From: Erigeron canadensis
Taxonomy: Eukaryota > Streptophyta > Magnoliopsida > Asterales > Asteraceae
Direction: 5' to 3'
Length of the DNA: 64,000 bases
NCBI RefSeq assembly: GCF_010389155.1
Contig: NC_057766.1
Coordinates: forward strand, 26,359,516 to 26,423,515
Both the position numbers and the translations under genes were made by a program. Under the pieces are notes generated by a model. The model was given only the letters and a program-made list of their open reading frames with translations. It made no database searches and had not been told where the DNA came from. Positions 56,897 to 64,000 of the stretch are shown in pieces. Position 1 is the first letter of the stretch; each line of letters begins with the position of its first letter.

Positions 56897-58893
56897 AGCA
56901 GCACCTTCGATTTCTTTAGTCTTCAAAATCTGATCATGCATCAAACAACAATCTTTTGCTATTTGCATGAATATCTTCATGTAAGCAGAGTTGAAGTATC
57001 TTACGATATCTACTTTCTTCATGCTTCCAAAATGGCAAGAACGAACACTCTGTATCGTATAACTTTCTCAGATCATTTCTTGAGAAGTTCACCAGCTGCA
57101 TCGGATCATATACTCTTCTCAACAAAATCTTCTTCTTTGAGTCTGCATACATCTTTGCTTCACCAGAATTTCGATCAATTTCCCAATTATCCATCTTGTC
57201 TAAGACATCTTGTGCCCATTTCTTGGCAGGGACTTTGATCGTACACTTAATATCATGTTGAACATACTCAACTGTTTTATCTGGCTTGACCACTCTTTTC
57301 TTCGATCTTGGCTCAATCTTAAACTGTGGTTTATCGGAATCTTTCATGTTCTTTCTCAACCAGAAATCATTTCGGAGATTCTTACCAACAACATCAGCTA
57401 AGCCATCATCGCTTGGATTGATAATCCGGTTATTTCCAAGCTCATGTAAATCTTCTTCACACAAACTCCTGAAATGTCTCTCACAGTACGCTAAGTACTG
57501 GCAACCTTCTGGTCTTTTAAGAACAAATAGCTTTAGTTCATCATCATAAAACCAACTCCAGATGATTGTCTTGTACTTTGCAGCATCTTTGTCTGAGATA
57601 TGAGTCCAATACAGATTTGGTTTCCACGTTTCCCTATGTACTATCCATTCATTCACTCTTTTCTCGGGAACATGTCGATCAACCATATGTAATGAATCAT
57701 CATCTCTGAGAGGAACTGGAAAATCATTTGGATTGAATGGTCTTGTCACATTAATCTCATAATTAGACGGAATCAATGCATCACCATTCTTAGCATACAC
57801 AACAAAATGTAGAACTTGAGTTTGGCTATTGAATGGAACTTGAAGCATTCTTTCCCGAACATCTGATCTCTTCTGATCCAACACTCTACTCTCTTCAATT
57901 GATGGATCTTCAGGAATTGAGTTCCATACTTCATCAAACCCATAAGGCTTCTTGAATATGTTTAGATTTGGTTCGGGAACAAATTCACCTTCCTCGAGCT
58001 CATCACCATCAAAGAATAAATCTGTATAATCTGGATCATCTATTTAAATTTACACAAAATGAACACCAGAATAGAAAGAATAATCATGATAATTATAATA
58101 AAGATGAAATGTACTTGTATTGAAATAAGATAGATTACATTTTCATTACACAAAATGTCATAACTTATTACACACAATCAAATATACATTCTATCTAAAA
58201 ATCTTTATCATAATCAAAATTAGAAACCTGAATCACGAGGAGCACCAGAAGGACCAGCACCAGTACCAGAAGCACCAACAGCAGAAGTATCACCTCTTGT
58301 CTCCCCCTCGATCTCTGCACCCTTTCCTTTATCTTCAACTGGGCGAGAAACATTCCTATCACCAGCATTATCAGCATCATCATTGTCATTCTGACGTCTT
58401 GGTTGAACCGCTGACAATCTGCAGACCTCTTCAGGAACTTCTCCCCCTTGATTCTTGACCTAGTTGATCAAAAAAGTTAAGGCGGCTCGAGTATCGGTGA
58501 GATCAGACTCCAAAGTACGAACTCTAGTCTCCAGAAGATCAACATGACGACCAAGCGTAGAATCAAAAGGAAGTCGGTAAGATAAGGAAGGAGCCACCAG
58601 AGGACGTAAAACTGGTGCTTGTGAAACAACAGGAACAACAGCAGTAGTTGGTCTTGGAGGATCAGGCATTGCTACAAAAGAAGCTTCAACAACACGTCGA
58701 CGCTTAATTCTGGTATATTGAAGTTCAACACCCCCTTGCCGTTTCACCGGACTAACCGAACTGGCTCTGTTTACCGGATCTTCCATATCTTCAAAAATCT
58801 CACGCAATTCAGAATCATGCTGAGCTGCAACATCAAGATCAATCTCAGTAGCATCAGGAATGGAGTTAGCTGAATCTGAAACAGCAGGAACAG

Positions 58894-59433
58894 CATGACA
58901 AGCCTTGCTTCGACGCTCTCTATGGAACGCAACACCCTCTTGATCAAACGACTGATGTGAATGATCGCTTTCAGAAGCAGCCGAGATATCATGAATCATC
59001 TTAGTTCGACGTTCAGCAGCAGCAGAATCATCTGTGTCTGTCTCATTTGTAGCAGCAGAACCATCGGAACTATCAACATCACCTCCATCATTTCCATCAT
59101 CCGAACCATCAGACTCATCCCTTGAATCATCATCAGAACCATCAACAGAACTTTCAGAATCACCATGACAAGCCTTGCTTCGACGCTCCCTATGGAACGC
59201 AACACCCTCTTGATCAAACGACTGATGTGAATGATCGCTTTCAGAAGCAGCCGAGATATCATGAATCATCTTAGTTCGACGTTCAGCAGCAGCAGAATCA
59301 TCTGTGTCTGTCTCATTTGTAGCAGCAGAACCATCGGAACTATCAACATCACCTCCATCATTTCCATCATCCGAACCATCAGACTCATCCCTTGAATCAT
59401 CATCAGAACCATCAACAGAACTTTCAGAATCAC
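58894..59433 (-). repeat. 270-bp in-frame tandem duplication in the extra gene, copy 2
   Basis: Units 58894-59163 and 59164-59433 are nearly identical. Each encodes the 90-residue acidic stretch from GDSESSVDGSDDDSRDES to RRSKACH. Copy 1 has one unit. The duplication keeps the frame. Confidence 0.92.
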
Positions 59434-60399
59434 CAGAATCAGAATCTTCATCAACATCATCCACAAACATATCATTCTCAAGACGAGATCGATAGTTTGG
59501 ATTAATCAGGTGACCAAAAAGTGGTGGATCATGAAGACCAGCCACATTACTCGTATTGGCTTCAAGATCAGCAAAAAGACGCGAAGGCCAAGCATGAAGA
59601 ACGTAGCGAGGACCTTGGTCATATACTAAGTCAGGACAAAAGTGTCTAACTATAGCCATAACAAAGCGAGGATACAAAAGAAATCTCTTCCTCCCCCTAG
59701 CATTTAGCTGATTAATAAACTTTTGATAAAAGTATCGTGAGAAAGGATAAGGTCGATTATATACCAATGCAACCATCTGCGACGCAATCTGAGCAGACAG
59801 TTGATCAAACCCAGCCTTGTGATTGCTCAAATAGACGAGCAATGCATACGCCAGATATCGCCATCGTCCCTGAAAACCACTTTTGTCAAAAGGAAGTTTG
59901 ACCTGGCCAACAAATCCCATTCTCTGAAAACAACGAAGAAGAAGTTCAAACTCATAAGTCATCTCTACGTCTTCCTCTTCTTCTACTTCTGGTTCTACTC
60001 CTAGATGCAAAATAGTACGAAGCGATTCAGCATTGAAATCAAAAGTGATGCCTTCAACAGTAGCTCGTACAAAACTCTGTCCTTCAACCATGACTTCATG
60101 AGCAGTGGACCAAAAAGAATCGATATACTGCCTAACAAGTCTAGGCGAATCACAAAAAGCAAAAAATAATCGCGAGCGAGCAATGTAGTTAAACATTTCA
60201 TGAAAATGTTCGCAATTATGCTGATCGGGATCAAGATTCAGTGCAAGATTATGTTTCTTCACAAACTGACGAGGAGCGAGAGCCATTTCTGCAAAACCAA
60301 TCACAATATCGAAACAAAATAAATAATCACGATAAATGAATTGCAGAATTGAAAAACCTAATCAATAAGTTTGCAAAGTAAAACTGCACAAAATTATTC

Positions 60400-60835
60400 A
60401 AACTGAACGAAAATAGGCACTAAATTCGTTAAGTATACAAAAACGAAGATAGAATCTAAATTCGTAAGCAATAATGAAACGAAGATAAATCTTAAATTCG
60501 TAAGGACTAAACTTAAAGTTTCACCTAACGAAGTTTAAATTCGTAAGGTCTAAACTGAACATACAAGTTCGTAAGTTATAACTTATCTTCTAAGTTCGTA
60601 ACTTATAAACGAAGTCTAAGTTCGTTTGGACAGAACTAAGGGTGTTAAGGCTTGCTAAGTTCGTTCCTTATCAACTAAAGTCTAAGTTCGTAAGGCATCA
60701 TCGAAAGTTAACTTCGTTTCTACCAATTTTAAATTCGTTCAATCCAAAATCTAAGTCCATGTTCACAAATCTAAATTCGTTTTGAACTAAAGTCTAAGTT
60801 CATTTGCACAAGTCTAACTTCGTTTGAATAAACCA
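60400..60835 (-). repeat. ACGAACTTAG-type word array, copy 2
   Basis: Complement of the copy 1 intron array, with words such as CTAAGTTCGT, TAAATTCGTAAG and AACGAAGTCTAAG repeated about every 30 bp. Confidence 0.8.
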
Positions 60836-61073
60836 GTTAATTATTTCAAAAATATAGATATTTAGAATCAAAATGAATCAAGTCGAAGACACGTAGAAAA
60901 CCTAGATCATTTTCGTGAATGAAAATAACATCAAACACTTACTTAGATCACAGTTTGAAAAAACTAATCAAGAAAACGAATTAGATTGAGAGAAAAGAAA
61001 AGAGTTTGGGTTTTAGGGTTTTGCTCGAAAATAAGAGTAATTTTCGTTTTATGAAGAAGAAACGAAGAAAAAC

Positions 61074-61084
61074 CCCTTTATATA
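61074..61084 (-). promoter_or_regulatory. TATA box of the copia extra gene, copy 2
   Basis: Complement reads CTATATAAAGG, upstream of the leader donor at 60942, as in copy 1. Confidence 0.6.
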
Positions 61085-61089
61085 GTGAA

Positions 61090-63235
61090 ATAACAATGGG
61101 CCAACTATGGGTCGGACTGAACTCCACGAACGAAGTTATCCAAACGAAGATAACCTTCGTTTGAACAAAATAGTTTCGAACGAAGATAACAGTTATCTTC
61201 GTAAGAACAAATCAAAATCAGAAAATATTCCAGATTTCAGCAAGTTTCTGAAAATTTTTCAGATTTTCATCCAAGGCGATCTTCCAAAACACGACCCTTC
61301 ATCACAATCAATGACAATTATGACACCGAGAACTTCCTTTGATCATAGATATGCGTGACGGTAAACCATCTTGAAACACTTAAGTCCCATACTAGATGCC
61401 GTCTACAAAACTTAACAAACAATGAACTATCCAACAAAAATTCACTGAAGAACTTAGGAAAGTTTCCAAAAGTATGTCATAAATCACATCATGAAATTCA
61501 AAAGAAACTAAATATCAAATTTGATTATTTTCATTAAATACATGAATCATAAATAAATAACAATTCCAAAAACTAGTTCATGTATTCATCCTTCACATGC
61601 TGAAATCTGCATCACAAATATTATCACGACATACCAAGGATCTTATTGTCATGATATCATCCGTGTAAATAACAATGTAGTAACAGAAATCAGCACACCA
61701 ACTTTATCTTCTTAACCTGAACACTGCACACTTACCACAGAACTCATCAACGCATTGAGAACAAAACAGTATAATGCAGAAAATTCAAGTTACAATCACA
61801 CTCAATCAGGGTTAACAAATATGAAATAACTAAAAATCTAACAAAAGATCAAGGGAGGTCATTTCTTGTCAAACCCTAAAATGTCACCATGTTATTAATC
61901 AAATACTTAACTTGTTACAAAATAACTTTGACATTTCACATAACACTTGAAAGATCATTTTCTAAACTTAAACAATAATGTCCATATTAGAAAATCTTCT
62001 TGTAAACAGACTACACACCTCATTAAAAATCACATGAAAGAATTCAGCAAACCTATACTTAGAATTTGAATAGGGTCTCTCGTGCAATAAGAACTTATAA
62101 AATACTATTTTGACTCAATAAAAAGAAAAATAACACAGAATAAAAATTGCAGAATAATAAACATCTAGATTCTAATTAACTTGACTTTATACATATTCAC
62201 ATTATGCTGATATGCTGATTAGATCAGTTTAGCATGTTACATAAGCCTGCGGGTGAGAAATAATTCTCTTATTATACATTATGAACCGTGACCCAATAGC
62301 CATTACCAGTTTGTTTGTCCTCTTAAACACTCGTACGTCCAGTTTCCTTTGTGTTATGACACTTTCGACAACCTAGCCAAGGACAGTCACATGTAACCCG
62401 AGTAGCCTAATATGCCATTTGAATGTTTGCGAACTATGTAACCCACATTCAGATATACTTTCGTAATCGTACAAGCACTAAGATAAAAATATTCAATATT
62501 CAAGAACATCCTTACCAAATCACGAGACACTTTATAGATAATTGATTTAATACTTTGTGATTTCACATATTTGCTTCTGCATTTCATGATTTATAAGGAA
62601 CCGTGATTTTCTATAAGATCCATGTAGCGAACTTTCTGACAACCTATCCCAAGTTGTAAGCTTTAGGTAGGCTAGGTATACAAAGACACCCCGAGGAAAT
62701 ACTTGTCCGAATCTCAAAGACCACATTAGCCCCTTATTTGCATTCATTTGATTTGCATAACAATATAACATTACTTTTATGCTCATGATTGGTAGAGGTT
62801 CTTGCCTTATTGAACAAATCTTATAGTAATGCTAGATCTTTCACAAAATTAAGGACTAGATCAATTCATTACTGAAAATCAAGCAATCTCAGCCATATAT
62901 CTAAATATGTTCCCACAAGAACATTTTATAATTTAAGTTCAGATTAAGGGAAACCTTTGTACTTGTGTCTACCGATATATCCCAAATGTAATCACTGAAC
63001 TAATCAGTTATATTACGATTAAGCAAGCTTAAAAGCTAAAGTATCGTCACTTCTCATCATTTAACGCAGTAACCTTACTTTTCATATTTTTGGATTTCGA
63101 TTTTTCAATGTTTTTGTATTTTTCTGACACTAGATATATACAAACTTATACTAAGACAACTCTTTTTGTATGTTTTATGACTTACTATGTACGACTTACA
63201 CTACAAAGACACGAAAATAACTTTGAGAGAAATAC
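61090..63235 (-). other. Non-coding spacer of copia copy 2
   Basis: Reverse counterpart of 46878-49286. Same order of blocks; short frames (62387-62786) are chance. Nothing coding is visible. Confidence 0.65.
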
Positions 63236-64000
63236 TCGGCATTCTTCATACCATTGAGTTGAAATAACAACTCAAGACGAGGTCCATCAAACGCTTTAGT
63301 GTATAGATCAGCAAGATTATCATCAGTAATAACCTTTTCTAAATGAATAAGTTTTTCTCAAAACAGTCACGTATGAAATGATACTTTATATCTCTGTGCT
63401 TAGGGACTTTAAAGTTTTCGGATTCTGGGTATATCTAGGCAGACTTATTATCAATACAAATAGGAGTATTGGAGATATTCATACCATAATCGCGCAATTG
63501 TTGCTGTATCCAAAGCACCTGAGAATAGCAATATCCAGCAGTAATGTACTTGCTTCACAGGAAGATTGTGCAACAGAGTCTGCTTTTGCACTGCCACGAG
63601 ATAATTCTCCCCCCTCAAAGATGACATCCACCTGACGTTGATTTNNNNNNNNNNNNNNNNNNNNNNNNNNNNNNNNNNNNNNNNNNNNNNNNNNNNNNNN
63701 NNNNNNNNNNNNNNNNNNNNNNNNNNNNNNNNNNNNNNNNNNNNCCCGGAGGTAAGTAACTAACTTCCATACCTCAAGCTTTCAAACTGAGCCAATCTTC
63801 TTCTTCTTGCATCGCCTCAACCCAGACGGTTCCTTAAGAGCCATTCCAACTTTTTAGGCTGACCTGAGAGATAAGCATAATACAAGTACCAAGTAATTGC
63901 CCCAATCCTCCTACTTCAGCAAACATACACGACAGTTTCTTAGATTGATTTCTCTCGTGCGAACAGAGGCAGAAGCTCACCAATGATTTGCCCGACTGAT
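63236..64000 (-). pseudogene. Copia pol of copy 2 (RNase H end and part of RT), partial
   Basis: 63236-63644 is the reverse of the RNase H end of copy 1 (about 46458-46871), and 63745-64000 matches the start of RT and the linker before it (about 45210-45465). The stop codon of copy 1 (TAG) reads TAT here, and small frame changes are present (for instance a base missing in 63755-63765). The middle is hidden by a run of N. The element continues beyond the window. Confidence 0.85.
63645..63744. other. Assembly gap (100 N)
   Basis: Exactly 100 N, the usual placeholder for a gap of unknown size. Comparison with copy 1 says that about 990 bp of RT and RNase H (equivalent to 45466-46457) are missing. 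Confidence 0.95.

Larger units (their letters stand above)
56934..61050 (-). pseudogene. Extra spliced gene downstream of copia pol, copy 2
   Basis: Same architecture as copy 1 on the minus strand. Leader exon about 61050-60943, leader intron 60942-60289 (654 bp; GTAAGTG..TTCTGCAG class), coding exon A 60286-58228, intron 58227-58040 (188 bp, the same length as in copy 1), coding exon B 58039-56934. Exon B is fully open here, while exon A carries a TAG at 58462-58460 where copy 1 has a Trp codon. Exon A also has a 270-bp tandem duplication and an extra ~23 codons before the coiled coil. Reading through the stop gives about 1054 codons. Start chosen at the Met of MALAPRQF because the acceptor lies just before it; the six codons upstream are intronic. 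Confidence 0.75.

Overview
This is plant nuclear DNA: AT-rich, intron-containing, full of microsatellites and transposons. It carries a tandem cluster of LRR receptor kinases and LTR retrotransposons with plant-type primer-binding sites. The copia family with a long extra reading frame resembles elements I associate with Asteraceae, but that placement is inference from memory and not proven here.

Layout. 1-7.8 kb: non-coding flank, then LRR receptor kinase 1 (minus strand, one in-frame stop) and a relic 5' flank of a further copy. 8.3-13.6 kb: a 5.2-kb element bounded by inverted repeats and filled with about fifty short palindromes and a telomere-like tandem array. 13.6-26 kb: a graveyard of small transposons, several with exact target duplications (two SINEs, a 1.5-kb Mutator-like element, a 632-bp hAT element, several TA-flanked palindromic elements). 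26.7-29.8 kb: LRR receptor kinase 2, intact (1009 residues, minus strand). 29.8-34.2 kb: duplicated flanks with GDSL-lipase-like fragments. 34.3-36.9 kb: LRR receptor kinase 3, a pseudogene cut by a Ty3/gypsy (Athila-like) element at 36921.

36.9-64 kb: the gypsy element is itself split by two copies of a roughly 14-15 kb Ty1/copia (sirevirus-like) element in opposite orientation. The three copia LTRs, the GAGTT target duplication and the reversed half of the gypsy gag-pol show that two nested, inverted copia copies recombined and inverted the DNA between them.

The most interesting system is downstream of the copia pol. Both copies carry about 2.4 kb of conserved non-coding DNA, then a gene with its own TATA box, a ~650-bp 5' leader intron and a coding region of two exons joined in frame over an identical 188-bp intron. 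Its product has no signal peptide or membrane segment, so it does not look like an envelope protein. The LTRs, leader and leader intron share dense repeats of an AACGAA(G/C)-type word.

Functionally, the only intact host gene is kinase 2, a probable non-RD immune receptor of the Xa21/FLS2/EFR type. The other host copies show stages of decay.
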